Below are positions 40,855 to 49,878 of a stretch of DNA of 64,000 nucleotides, piece after piece (positions within the stretch are counted from its first letter, which is position 1; each line of letters opens with the position of its first letter). A model generated the notes under the pieces. It saw only the letters and a program-made list of their open reading frames with translations, had not been told where the DNA came from and ran no database searches. Both the position numbers and the translations under genes were made by a program. The stretch lies in NCBI GenBank assembly GCA_964627455.1, contig CAZVKC010000003.1:130116-194115 (forward strand), written 5' to 3'. Source of the stretch: F-183 sp964627455. GTDB lineage: Bacteria > Acidobacteriota > Terriglobia > Bryobacterales > Bryobacteraceae.

Positions 40855-41756
40855 CCGCCAAGAGTCAAGTGGACCAGCAGCGAAGCACTGTTTCCTGCAG
40901 GCGCCACGCGAAGCCGCCGGCGTGCCGCAAAGAATCCGGAACCGGTGACCTCAAGATCGTAAAGGCCCTCCGGCAACTCGAGCGCGTCGAACTTTCCCTC
41001 GCTGTCAGTCGACAACGGCGCGCGCCCAGACACGCGTACTCTCGCGCGAGCGATCGGGGTGTCGGCAGGATCAACAACCCGCCCGTCCGTGATCCGGCCG
41101 ATCGTCAGTTCCTCCCGCCAGCAGGTGCTTTGGTCCACATACCATAGACCGCAACTCGTGGACACCATCGAGACATCCAACCGGTCCGTCTTCGCCTGCG
41201 GGTCCACGGCCACTGGAATCACGCCCTCAACCAGGCGCAGAAAATACAGCCCCGCTGGCATCGCGGCGTTGAAGCGAAACTCCTCACGTTCATTTGCCTG
41301 GACTGTCTCAACCGTTTTCGTGCCGCTCATGAGTTCGACATGAAACCGTTCCACCCGCGATCCGCGTAGAGTTCCCTCCAGGTTTCGAGCGCGAACCGGT
41401 TCTGTTTCCGGCCAATTGAGCGGTACAACCGAAGCACCCTTGGCGCGAACCTCCACGAGCGCGCGAGACCGCATCGCCGCATCCGGCTGCACGACGACCT
41501 CGTAAAAGCCCGGCGTCAAAGCCTGGAAACGGGCAACCCCGTCCGGACCGGTCTCGGCAACTTTCCGATTTCCCGAGTAGCGCAGTTCCACTCGCAGCCC
41601 GCGTGTGGACTGACGCCACGAGTCCACGCGAACCTGGAAAGACGGGCCAACTACAATCGGCGTATCAACGATCGTGCACGCCATCGTGACGCTGGCCAGC
41701 ATCGCAGCAACAACAACGAGCCTGTTACCTCTTCTTCGGCGGTGGAGCTTGCACAT
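40827..41756 (-). CDS. Exported protein with CarboxypepD regulatory domains
   Basis: 309 residues. N-terminus MCKLHRRRRGNRLVVVAAMLASVTMAC gives a basic n-region, a hydrophobic core and a Cys27 that could be a lipidation site, though the lipobox (T-M-A-C) is poor. Ig-like CarboxypepD repeats: about 41-100 (ELRYSGNRKVAETGPDGVARFQALTPGFYEVVV) and about 215-300 (GRVVDPADTPIARARVRVSGRAPLSTDSEGKFDALELPEGLYDLEVTG). A Cys-containing insert lies between (STSCGLWYVDQSTCW). Probably an envelope structural or binding protein. Its start overlaps the sulfatase stop by 32 bp. Confidence 0.7.
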   Translation of the reverse strand: MCKLHRRRRGNRLVVVAAMLASVTMACTIVDTPIVVGPSFQVRVDSWRQSTRGLRVELRYSGNRKVAETGPDGVARFQALTPGFYEVVVQPDAAMRSRALVEVRAKGASVVPLNWPETEPVRARNLEGTLRGSRVERFHVELMSGTKTVETVQANEREEFRFNAAMPAGLYFLRLVEGVIPVAVDPQAKTDRLDVSMVSTSCGLWYVDQSTCWREELTIGRITDGRVVDPADTPIARARVRVSGRAPLSTDSEGKFDALELPEGLYDLEVTGSGFFAARRRLRVAPAGNSASLLVHLTLGGCGTVATIR

Positions 41757-43290
41757 ACGACGACTCCTGCGGCTGTTTGTCCGCGAACTGGTCGTCGTCC
41801 TTCAGTTCCTTCTTCAGCCGCGCCAGTTCGACCTTCAACTCCGCCACGACCTTCTGCGCTTTCGGATCCCCGTAAATATTGCGCATTTCATGCGGATCCG
41901 CCTTCAGGTCATAGCACTCCCACTGGTCCTTCTTCCAGAAGTAAATCAGCTTGTGCGTCTCCGTGCGGACCCCGTAATGCGCGCGCGTGTTGTGATCGCC
42001 GGGATCGTGATAATACCGGTAGTACATCGACCGCCGCCAGTCGGCCGGTTTCTTCCCCGTCTTCCAAACCGGCAGAAAGCTGCGGCCCTGCATATCCGCG
42101 GGCGCCGGCTGTCCCGCCAGATCCAGGAACGTCGGCGCAAAATCGCAATTGATGCCGATCGCGTCAGACACGCTCCCCGGGCGGATTCCCGCAGGCCACC
42201 GCACCAGGAACGGCATCCGCAGCGATTCCTCGTACATGAACCGTTTATCGTACAAGCCGTGCTCACCGAGAAAGAATCCCTGGTCGCTCGTGTAAATCAC
42301 AACCGTATTCTTCCCCAGCCCGTTCGAATCCAGCCAGTCCATCACGCGTCCGACGTTATCGTCGACGCTCTGGACACACGCCAGATAATCGCGCATGTAC
42401 TTCTGATACTTCCAGTCGTCGAGTTCCTTACCCGAGAGCGTCTTCTTCACACCGTCGATCTCGACCTCAGCCTCGGTCGGCTTCACTGCCAGCCAGCGCT
42501 GCAACTCCGGCCCCTTCAAATCCGCCGGAGGCTTCAACTTCAAATCCCGTCGCGTCATGTCCCGGAACACCGACTGTTTCTGCTCGCGAATCGCATCGGT
42601 CCGGCCCGAGTAATCGTCGCGCAAATTCTCCGGCTCCGGAATCCTCTTGTTCTCGAACATCTTCCGGTACTTCTCGTTCGGAGTCCACTCACGGTGCGGC
42701 GCCTTGTGATGACACATCACGAAGAACGGCTTGTCTTTCGGGCGATTCCTGATCGTCTCGATCGCCAGGTCCGCGATGATGTCCGTCGCGTACCCTTCAT
42801 AAACCTGTGAACCATCCTTGTCGTACAGCGTCGGGTTCACATACACGCCCTGCCCCGGCAGGATGTTCCAGTAATCGAACCCCGTCGGGTCGCTGCCCAG
42901 ATGCCATTTGCCGATCATCGCCGTGTAGTATCCGGCCTTTTGCAGCATCTTCGCCACCGTCGGCTGCGAGCCGTCAAAGCGGTTGAACACCGGGACCCCA
43001 TTCATGTGGCTGTACTTGCCCGTGAGGATCGTCGCCCGGCTCGGCGTGCAGATGGAATTGGTCGCGAATACGCAATCCATGCGCATCCCCTCTTTGGCCA
43101 TCCGGTCCATATTCGGCGTCTGGTTGATCTTGCTCCCGTAGCAGCTGATCGCCTGCGCCGCGTGATCATCGGTCATGATGAACACGATGTTGGGCCGCGT
43201 CCCCGCCGATCCCGCCTGACCGAACGTCAAACCACTCGCAGCCGCAGCCATCCACGGCATCTGCAGAACACTTCGTCTCGTGACCTTCAT
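41725..43290 (-). CDS. Tat-exported sulfatase
   Basis: 521 residues. Twin-Arg signal (KVTRRSVLQMPWMAAAAS). Sulfatase signature C-x-P-S-R in ICTPSRATILTG, Cys81 being the residue converted to formylglycine; metal Asp41 and Asp42 in IMTDDHAAQ; further metal residues in SDQGFFLGEHG. The form fits alkaline-phosphatase-fold arylsulfatases acting on sulfated polysaccharides, as expanded in planctomycetes and acidobacteria. The C-terminus is Lys/Pro-rich (APPPKKR). A formylglycine-generating enzyme is not visible in this window. Confidence 0.92.
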   Translation of the reverse strand: MKVTRRSVLQMPWMAAAASGLTFGQAGSAGTRPNIVFIMTDDHAAQAISCYGSKINQTPNMDRMAKEGMRMDCVFATNSICTPSRATILTGKYSHMNGVPVFNRFDGSQPTVAKMLQKAGYYTAMIGKWHLGSDPTGFDYWNILPGQGVYVNPTLYDKDGSQVYEGYATDIIADLAIETIRNRPKDKPFFVMCHHKAPHREWTPNEKYRKMFENKRIPEPENLRDDYSGRTDAIREQKQSVFRDMTRRDLKLKPPADLKGPELQRWLAVKPTEAEVEIDGVKKTLSGKELDDWKYQKYMRDYLACVQSVDDNVGRVMDWLDSNGLGKNTVVIYTSDQGFFLGEHGLYDKRFMYEESLRMPFLVRWPAGIRPGSVSDAIGINCDFAPTFLDLAGQPAPADMQGRSFLPVWKTGKKPADWRRSMYYRYYHDPGDHNTRAHYGVRTETHKLIYFWKKDQWECYDLKADPHEMRNIYGDPKAQKVVAELKVELARLKKELKDDDQFADKQPQESSYVQAPPPKKR

Positions 43291-43317
43291 GGTGGTTCCT
43301 ATCTTATGCCAATCTTT

Positions 43318-44484
43318 TTACTGCTGGAACGCCGTGCGAACCTTGTCCAGGCCCACGCCCAGCACCACTCGCGCAATCGTATCCAGCGCCTTCTCGGATC
43401 CACGCAGGTGAATCGTCCGGTGCACATGCTCCAAGGTCGCGCCGGGACCCAGCGCCGCAGCCGGCGACGACGTCTCGAGTTCATAGAACCCGCCCATCTT
43501 GCCGTCATCGTTGTAGCTGTTAATCGCGTCCCCGCCGAACGGTTTGTCCTGCAGTTTCCACAGCGAATTCACGTACTTCGTCGCGCCCGCAGGCAACGTG
43601 TACTGCACGATCGTCAACACGCCCGCCTTCGCGTCATAGCTCCCCAACACAGGCTTCGCGCGCTCAGGCCGCAATCCGATCTTGCTGCGATACTTGCCGT
43701 CCGCCCGGAAATACAGCGTCTTTCCGTCATTCTTCAGCCGGTCCGCCGGGACCTTGCCGAAGTAATCATCCGTCACGCCGCTGTTGCCCTCGCGCACCGG
43801 GACCACCACCGTCGTCGCGGGCGACGTGTTGTACATCCCCAGGATCCACACCGACAGCAGCCCGCCCTTCTCCGTCCACGCGACCTTTCCCGCATTCGTC
43901 ACCTTGTTGCTGGACTCATACCCCACCGCCGCGACACCAGCAGCAGCCGCCACGCCCAGTTTCTGCCACACATCCGCCGGATCCAGCAGCCGGACCTCGC
44001 GATCCAGCGCCACATCGAACACCGTCCCCGAATAGTTCGTCAACGAAAAACGTTTCTGGAACCGCACTCGATCCTGCTGCTTGCTCGCAACGGCGTAAGC
44101 CTCGCTGTCAATCGGAGCCGGGGTCTGCCAGTGCTCCAGATCAAACGCAGTCCCCTTGCGGAAGAATACGGAAAACTGTCCGCCCTCCGGACCCATCCAG
44201 AAACGATCCTCGCCGCCGAATGGATTCATGTGCGGCACGAGTTTGCGCGAAGCAATCAACTCCCGGTTGAGCCAGCCGTAGCTCGCGCCCGCCGCGCCGC
44301 CGTCGGTGCTGGTCATGACGCGCCCCTGCCACGCCGGGACCACCACGACTTGCGCCTTCCCCGCGCGGTCGCTCAACACCACCACTTCGGTGTACTTCTT
44401 CAGGAACGCTACATCCTCGCCGAACTGCGCAGCAATCGCAGGGGCCAGGCAGGCCGTCGCAACGAACAGTAATCGCAAGATCAT
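43318..44484 (-). CDS. Secreted protein of unknown function (DUF6786-like)
   Basis: 388 residues, signal peptide ILRLLFVATACLAPAIAAQ. Beta-rich with many Gly and Trp (VVVVPAWQGRVMTSTDGGAAGASYGWLNRELI, FGGEDRFWMGPEGGQFSVFF). The pattern resembles galactose-mutarotase-like sandwiches, and I recall a DUF of this type in acidobacteria and planctomycetes, but the assignment is uncertain. Lies 27 bp upstream of the sulfatase, co-directional, so possibly part of the same polysaccharide module. Confidence 0.7.
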   Translation of the reverse strand: MILRLLFVATACLAPAIAAQFGEDVAFLKKYTEVVVLSDRAGKAQVVVVPAWQGRVMTSTDGGAAGASYGWLNRELIASRKLVPHMNPFGGEDRFWMGPEGGQFSVFFRKGTAFDLEHWQTPAPIDSEAYAVASKQQDRVRFQKRFSLTNYSGTVFDVALDREVRLLDPADVWQKLGVAAAAGVAAVGYESSNKVTNAGKVAWTEKGGLLSVWILGMYNTSPATTVVVPVREGNSGVTDDYFGKVPADRLKNDGKTLYFRADGKYRSKIGLRPERAKPVLGSYDAKAGVLTIVQYTLPAGATKYVNSLWKLQDKPFGGDAINSYNDDGKMGGFYELETSSPAAALGPGATLEHVHRTIHLRGSEKALDTIARVVLGVGLDKVRTAFQQ

Positions 44485-44543
44485 CCTGGTTTTCTACGAT
44501 ATCAGGCGTTGCGGAGGAAAACCCGCTTGGCGAGGCCTCCGGA

Positions 44544-45941
44544 TCAACGCGCGCCGACGTACAGATCTCCCGCTCCCGGCCGCCGGCTTCCTGCACTCAA
44601 TGCAGGAAAATCATCACGAGTGATGCCAAGCAACAGGAACGAGCCTCGTCCGTCTGCGCTGCGGCCAACGCCCGTGATTCTGTGGCGGCTGCCGCGCGCC
44701 GCAGCAGAACCACCGGGTTGCAGAACCAGCATGTCGTCTTCAATGAGGAATCGTCCTATTTCGTGCTGGCGCATCCGCCCCGCGCCTCCGCCGACCGCCG
44801 CAAACTGGCTCTCGTAAGTGCCATCGGAGCGAATCGTGAATGTTTCCCCGGTCGCGATGCTAGCATCTCCCCGATAGTTGCCCTGCACGTCCACCCAGTT
44901 GGCCAAGGTGGAACTGGACGATCGCCACACACCCGCAATCTCCGGCCCGGTAAACAGCGGAACCACGGTGCGTCCGCCCCCTCCGGGCGTGCGGACGCTG
45001 TCAAAGAAGAGGCGCAGATCACGATCGAGAGACTGATCCCACCCCTGGAAGAATCCCATCACGGGCAACACCGAACTGCCGTCGAATACAGCGTAGAGGA
45101 ACCCTCCGTCGAGCGAGGCGTTGTTCTGGCGAAGACGCATCGAATGACCGTCATAAAGAAGTGCTGCGCCGCTGGCGAGCCGGACCCGCAACGGAAGAGG
45201 CGCCGGAGCCCCGGCAAATAAGGTGCCCATGTAACGCCGCCACAGGTCCTGAAACATCGCGACCGGAGTCCCGGAAACCGCCTCCGACGCCAGCGGAACC
45301 AACCGGAAGTCCTGTTTGACGCCGAATCCCAGATCGACCACTCGCGACAACGTCACCGTCCCGTCGCGCTCCGTCCGGGTCCATCCCGCCGGAACCCGGT
45401 AGGCGCCTCGTGAATCGGCAGAGGGAACGGCACGCGGCGGAATCCCCGGGTTGTCCGCCGAAATCCGAAGGCTGTCGAGGAACGCCTGCAGTTCTACCCG
45501 GCGTGCAGACATCGCATTCTGGTCCGTCGCAAGAAACAGAACGCTCACGACGCGTTTGCCGGCCGGAAATACCATCAGGTCGATCCACGATCGTACGGCG
45601 CCCTGCGTGGCCGCCGCCGTCCCTTCCAGGTAGGAGAGGCCGCCGGTCGTGCGACCCTCGACTGGCCGCGGCGGCGGACCAACGGTGAATGCGCGCCGCA
45701 GCAGGTCCACCCACTCCCGCGCGTAGTCATCGGAGAGATTGCCGGAAGACGCAGTGCTCCGATAAACGGCAAGCATGCAGTAGGTCTGCGCCACCTCATC
45801 AATGTGGACGTACGCAGTAGAATCGCCCCGGTTCTCGATTCTCCAGCCTCGGGGCGGCTGAAACGAGGCGAGATCGAATGTTTCCGCCGGAGCCGTGACC
45901 GCGATGATGCCGAATGCGGTAAGCAACGAGAGAATGTTCAT
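44544..45941 (-). CDS. Secreted hypothetical protein
   Basis: 465 residues from ATG 45941, preceded by CGGAGGTAA; the frame stays open to 46088 within the upstream gene. Signal peptide NILSLLTAFGIIAVTAPA. N-terminal half has repeats of a GW-type fold (FQPPRGWRIENRGDSTAYV; YRVPAGWTRTERDGTVTLSR) suggesting an internal duplication; the C-terminal part reads like a lipocalin-type sheet (IAGVWRSSSSTLANWV ... FTIRSDGTYESQF). No known family recognised. Likely an envelope protein of the same cluster. Confidence 0.7.
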   Translation of the reverse strand: MNILSLLTAFGIIAVTAPAETFDLASFQPPRGWRIENRGDSTAYVHIDEVAQTYCMLAVYRSTASSGNLSDDYAREWVDLLRRAFTVGPPPRPVEGRTTGGLSYLEGTAAATQGAVRSWIDLMVFPAGKRVVSVLFLATDQNAMSARRVELQAFLDSLRISADNPGIPPRAVPSADSRGAYRVPAGWTRTERDGTVTLSRVVDLGFGVKQDFRLVPLASEAVSGTPVAMFQDLWRRYMGTLFAGAPAPLPLRVRLASGAALLYDGHSMRLRQNNASLDGGFLYAVFDGSSVLPVMGFFQGWDQSLDRDLRLFFDSVRTPGGGGRTVVPLFTGPEIAGVWRSSSSTLANWVDVQGNYRGDASIATGETFTIRSDGTYESQFAAVGGGAGRMRQHEIGRFLIEDDMLVLQPGGSAAARGSRHRITGVGRSADGRGSFLLLGITRDDFPALSAGSRRPGAGDLYVGAR

Positions 45942-45981
45942 GGGCACTTTTACCTCCGGGGGGAATGCACGAATTCGCCGG

Positions 45982-47478
45982 TCAATACAGCCAGGAACTG
46001 ACGTAACGCGTGCCGCGCTCGACCTTCCGCAGTGGAAGACCGCGATGATAGGGCGCCACAAAAACCGTCCCGAGCGAAGAGACTGCAATCAGGCCGGGCC
46101 GGAGGATCCTCGCCTCGGGCGCGGGACCATTAATGTCTGCCTCGACTTCGGTCTTCATGCTTCCGAGCCAGGTCGCCATGCGCCCGTCCTTCCAGGTCCG
46201 CAGGAGATGCTGCAAATCGGACAACAGCAGGGTCCCGTCAGGCAGAAACGCCATCCCGTTCAGGAATTCGAATCGCACTTGGCCCGTGTCGGCGTGACCT
46301 TTTCGCCCGGATACGATCTGTTCCATCCTGCCATCCGGATTCAACCGGTGAATGTTGGTGTACGTCTCATGCGCGAAGAATGACCCGCCGACAACAGGGC
46401 GATCCTGGAGATCGACGGCAATATGAATCGCGAAGAGCCTCCGGCTCAGGTCGTCCTTCACCCCCGGATCTGCGTAGCAACCCTGATACAAAGTGGCGAC
46501 TTCTCCCCGTCCGTCAATCCTGCGGATCGCGCAGTTGCCGTAATCAGCAACCAGTAGATTGCCTTTGCGGTCGAAGGCCAGGCCGCGCGGATTCCGAAAC
46601 AGGGCCTGCCGCCCCGGGCCATCCCGCAATCCCGCCTCCTTCTTCTTCCAGGACCGCACACACCCATCCTCTCCGCCGCCGGCCACCCGATCCACGCGGC
46701 CGCTACGTGAAAACCGCAGGATCACGTGCGCGATGTAGTCGCTGGCGTAGACATCGCCATTGGGCGCCAGCGCGATGCCGCCCCATTGCGACGGACTGAT
46801 CAGCGCATCCGCCACCGGGGTGTCGCACTCGAGCGGATCCTTTCCCTGGCCGGCGCGATCAAAATTGCGACTCACCGCAAAGGCCGTCACTCGCCCTCCG
46901 GGTTCCACGCGCCAGATCCCGGCGCCATTGTCGGCATACCAGTCGCCGTTCGACGCACGAGGCTTCCGGTGCGCCTCCGCGGCTGAGACGATGCTGGCCG
47001 CCGCGACGTAGAGCGTATCGTCAGCAGCGGCTGCAATCGCGTAGAAGGCGCTGAAGAAGGCCCGGTCGCCATACAGATAGGGATTCGTCACAATCCAACG
47101 GGAGTGGGCATCCGGGCCGAAGTCCCGCTCGATATTGTGGTCCCGGCCGGTTAAAACGCGCGAACCCGGCGCTCGCGGAACGGTCAACTCGAACAGCGTC
47201 GCGGCGATTCCGGTCGCAGGAGAATCGCGCGCCAGCGTGGCGCGGGCGAGCCTTCCGTCGAGGGCAGTCCGGTCTATCGCAAGCTTGTTGTTGTATACAA
47301 TCCGTCGCGCGCGTTCGTAGGCGAGGACCGCCTCGAAGTAATTCCCCGCCTCGTACATTGCGTCGCCCTTGCGTATCGAATCGTTGTAGTCTTCGAGCGG
47401 CGGCTTTTCACTTTGCGCGACAGCGAAAAGTACTGCACAGAGCAGCGATCCGGCAACGAGAGAGAAGCGCGAGCACAT
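45982..47478 (-). CDS. Secreted NHL/beta-propeller protein
   Basis: 498 residues from ATG 47478, preceded by GGGAGG (an ATG 12 bp upstream is less suitable). Signal peptide SRFSLVAGSLLCAVLFAVAQ. About residues 30-75 look like a TPR-type helical pair (DYNDSIRKGDAMYEAGNYFEAVLAYERARR). The rest are NHL/SMP-30 blades (GIALAPNGDVYASDYIAHVILRF, GLAFDRKGNLLVADYGNCAIRRI, GMAFLPDGTLLLSDLQHLL). Function unknown; NHL propellers bind proteins or sugars. 40 bp separate it from the next gene. Confidence 0.78.
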   Translation of the reverse strand: MCSRFSLVAGSLLCAVLFAVAQSEKPPLEDYNDSIRKGDAMYEAGNYFEAVLAYERARRIVYNNKLAIDRTALDGRLARATLARDSPATGIAATLFELTVPRAPGSRVLTGRDHNIERDFGPDAHSRWIVTNPYLYGDRAFFSAFYAIAAAADDTLYVAAASIVSAAEAHRKPRASNGDWYADNGAGIWRVEPGGRVTAFAVSRNFDRAGQGKDPLECDTPVADALISPSQWGGIALAPNGDVYASDYIAHVILRFSRSGRVDRVAGGGEDGCVRSWKKKEAGLRDGPGRQALFRNPRGLAFDRKGNLLVADYGNCAIRRIDGRGEVATLYQGCYADPGVKDDLSRRLFAIHIAVDLQDRPVVGGSFFAHETYTNIHRLNPDGRMEQIVSGRKGHADTGQVRFEFLNGMAFLPDGTLLLSDLQHLLRTWKDGRMATWLGSMKTEVEADINGPAPEARILRPGLIAVSSLGTVFVAPYHRGLPLRKVERGTRYVSSWLY

Positions 47479-47500
47479 AAAACCTCCCACACACGAGGGC

Positions 47501-48946
47501 TCATCCGAACAGGCGGTTCAGCAGGCGCCTGCCTCGCATCTTCCAATAGGCGATGTTCAGAGGCACTGCCATCCGGGGATCGAAGTTGACGTTGGGAATA
47601 CGGCCAAGCGCGGAAACATAGTGGATCTGATCCGCGATCGACACCGTGCAACCCCGGGCGCGGATGTATCGCGAGTTCCGCTGTCTGAAGCAGGCCCACA
47701 AGGTCTTGAACGTCTTGAGCAGCAGATCGTTCGACGGAGTCCGGCTCTCGTCCACCTGTCCCGGCGGCTTGTACCGGTTCTCGATTGTCACCAGTTGGCC
47801 GTCGATTTTGCCCTGCCAGCAGGCGCAATCCCCCGCAAAGAGCACACGCTCGTCTGGCTCCAGATCCAGTGGACCTTCCACTTTGCCGACCACCACACGG
47901 ACCTTGCGCATCCGCCGATCGACTCCAGGCTGCGCGGCCCGGATGATGTGCATCGCTTCCTGCAGCGCGCCGGGACATCCGCCCCAGCAGTAATCCTGCG
48001 AATGCCGTTCCGGGAACGTCCCGACGGTGCACGACAGGTTGCTGTCGCTGCCGAAGTAGCGATCGATTCGCTCCAGGCAGAATTCGAAGTTGTGAGTCCT
48101 GGACTGGACCTCCTCCAGCGGGAAATCTCCTCCAACTTCGATCGCATCCAGGCTCATTGGACCCAAGCCCCGCTCTGACGCAAAGCGAAGATGGATCAGA
48201 TCCCGTGGATCCACGTGGACCATGTGGCAACAGACCGTATCGACCGCGCAGGAATTCGTCCCCATCACGATGGCGCCCATCGCGAAGGGTGTCGGAGTCA
48301 ACATCATTCGTTGCCCCGCTTCGATTGCATCGACAGCGATGAACCGGGGCTGGATCACTTCCTGCAGGTCCGCGATCTTGTGCTCGAGAAAGAGATTGTG
48401 ATCGACAAGCCGGTGCCGGTCATCCTGAATCCCGATGAAGTTCTTCAAACTCAGCGTGAGCCTGCACCAGGGATGAGCCTTGAACTTCGGCAGATTGACC
48501 AGGAAGTCCGTGCGCACGATCGGTTCGGGCACGTAGATCCGGTCTCGCAATCGATGCTCGCCGTGCAGCGTCACCGGGACTTGGCGGGATTCATCGAAGT
48601 AGTAGGCCTTGACTTTGTGCTTCCGCAGAACCTCCGGGTATCCCGCGTTTTCGAAGGCCCAGCGCGTGGGCAGCGTGAGTCCCGACCTCTCGCCAACCGA
48701 CAGTTCACGAATCGGACCGGACACGCCCCGGATCGCCGGGATCACCCCGTCGAGAAACTCTTTCCTCGTGAAGGCGTGCGGAAAAACTTCAGGGTGTGCG
48801 ATCACCACATTCGGCTTGATCAGGACGTTGCCTGCAGGCCGGACGCCGAGTTCCTGCATGCCCGCCTGCACGACACGGCGGATCTCTTCCGCATCGTAGC
48901 GATCGCATCTCGCGATCAGCACCTTGTGCCTGACGCCGGAGTCCAT
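47501..48946 (-). CDS. DUF362-family protein
   Basis: 481 residues from ATG 48946, chosen because GGAAAGGAG precedes it. DUF362 pattern: VLIKPNVVIAHP near the start, and FLVNLPKFKAHPWCRLTLSLKNFIGI in the middle. Cys clusters (CAVDTVCCH, YCWGGCPG, GDCACW) could ligate iron-sulfur or metal. DUF362 proteins are often linked with ferredoxins and anaerobic or cofactor chemistry, but mechanism is unknown. No signal peptide: the only clearly cytoplasmic member of this gene run apart from the hypothetical at 49019. Confidence 0.78.
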   Translation of the reverse strand: MDSGVRHKVLIARCDRYDAEEIRRVVQAGMQELGVRPAGNVLIKPNVVIAHPEVFPHAFTRKEFLDGVIPAIRGVSGPIRELSVGERSGLTLPTRWAFENAGYPEVLRKHKVKAYYFDESRQVPVTLHGEHRLRDRIYVPEPIVRTDFLVNLPKFKAHPWCRLTLSLKNFIGIQDDRHRLVDHNLFLEHKIADLQEVIQPRFIAVDAIEAGQRMMLTPTPFAMGAIVMGTNSCAVDTVCCHMVHVDPRDLIHLRFASERGLGPMSLDAIEVGGDFPLEEVQSRTHNFEFCLERIDRYFGSDSNLSCTVGTFPERHSQDYCWGGCPGALQEAMHIIRAAQPGVDRRMRKVRVVVGKVEGPLDLEPDERVLFAGDCACWQGKIDGQLVTIENRYKPPGQVDESRTPSNDLLLKTFKTLWACFRQRNSRYIRARGCTVSIADQIHYVSALGRIPNVNFDPRMAVPLNIAYWKMRGRRLLNRLFG

Positions 48947-48989
48947 GGCCGAACTCCTTTCCTGGCTGTTGACCGGTTGCACGTTATCA

Positions 48990-49005
48990 CATTCGTTATC
49001 GAATG
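48990..49005. promoter_or_regulatory. Short palindrome upstream of DUF362 gene
   Basis: CATTCG and CGAATG around TTAT, 43 bp before the DUF362 start; GTTATC is also repeated with a 12-bp period here. Could be an operator or a short stem. No terminator-like T-run follows. Confidence 0.35.
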
Positions 49006-49018
49006 CAAGCCCCTCGGG

Positions 49019-49756
49019 CTATTTCGGATCCAGCCACAGATAATCTTCCACCAGGCGACAGTTCCGGTCTGGACCCACGGTCATGCTGTTGGTGGACTTC
49101 CATTCCCGCAAACTTCCCTCCAGGGTTGCCCCCGGCGCCAGAATCAGGCTTCGCAACACCTGCGACCGATACCCGTTCACGTCCTCGCGTTCGGACTCCT
49201 GAATCAGCATCACCACGAGCACGCCCTTGCCTCGCGCGAAGTAGTTTGCAATCTGCGGCTGATACTTCTCTGCCAGTTGGTCGTTCGCCTGCGTTCGAAC
49301 CGCCCAGCGGTTGCCGCGATGAATCGCTTCGGCTAGCAGTTGGCCGAACAACGCGGCTCCATTTTCCATCGCACGTTGCTGACCATTAAACTTCTTCGTG
49401 TATTCGTTAAACTCCTTTACGGCCTCCCCGTTAGGATTCGGAACTACCCCCTTGCGCCCCTGCCACCATAACCCAAGAGAGGCTCTGTCAATCTGCATCG
49501 GGCGCGGAGTGAACTCGACCGTGCCCGACAGCGATTCCATGCTTCCCCGCACCATCCGCGCCAGCGGGGACGTATGCCCGTTCCGATTGAGGATGCAAAG
49601 TTGAATTCCTCCGTTCAAATACTCCTTCCCGCTTGGCCTCACGAAGGAAGCCCACCTTGGATCCGTCCTCAGGTCCAGGACCCTGCCCAGTTGGGTATTG
49701 CCGAGTTCGATGCGCAACACTCGCCCCTGTCGATTCACAGCGATACAGGCACCCAT
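49019..49756 (-). CDS. Hypothetical protein
   Basis: 245 residues; ATG 49756 follows GGGAG. No signal peptide. Beta-rich N-terminal third (VNRQGRVLRIELGNTQLGRVLDL, with WASFVRPSGKEYLNGGIQLCI) and a basic helical middle (EFNEYTKKFNGQQRAMENGAALFGQLLAEAI). I do not recognise it. It is divergent from nfeD with 122 bp between starts and lies 72 bp upstream of the DUF362 gene, so it may head that operon. Confidence 0.65.
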   Translation of the reverse strand: MGACIAVNRQGRVLRIELGNTQLGRVLDLRTDPRWASFVRPSGKEYLNGGIQLCILNRNGHTSPLARMVRGSMESLSGTVEFTPRPMQIDRASLGLWWQGRKGVVPNPNGEAVKEFNEYTKKFNGQQRAMENGAALFGQLLAEAIHRGNRWAVRTQANDQLAEKYQPQIANYFARGKGVLVVMLIQESEREDVNGYRSQVLRSLILAPGATLEGSLREWKSTNSMTVGPDRNCRLVEDYLWLDPK

Positions 49757-49878
49757 GGCAAAACTCCCTTTCCTTGCATCAAGCAGAACGAGATTCCGGC
49801 GAAAAATGGATCACTCCAACTCGGATTCGGTATCCCCGGTATCACGAAAGATGTATATTGAGGGCGGAGGCTGAACCC
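49757..49878. promoter_or_regulatory. Divergent intergenic region, hypothetical / nfeD
   Basis: 122 bp between divergent starts. TATATT at 49854-49859 is the only clear -10-like element on the plus strand; it lies just 25 bp before the nfeD start. GGGCGGAGG at 49862-49870 is the nfeD ribosome site. Confidence 0.35.

Noticed and set aside
42901..44472. A 523-codon plus-strand frame over the sulfatase and secreted protein
   Set aside because: Arg/His-rich shadow of supported minus-strand genes.
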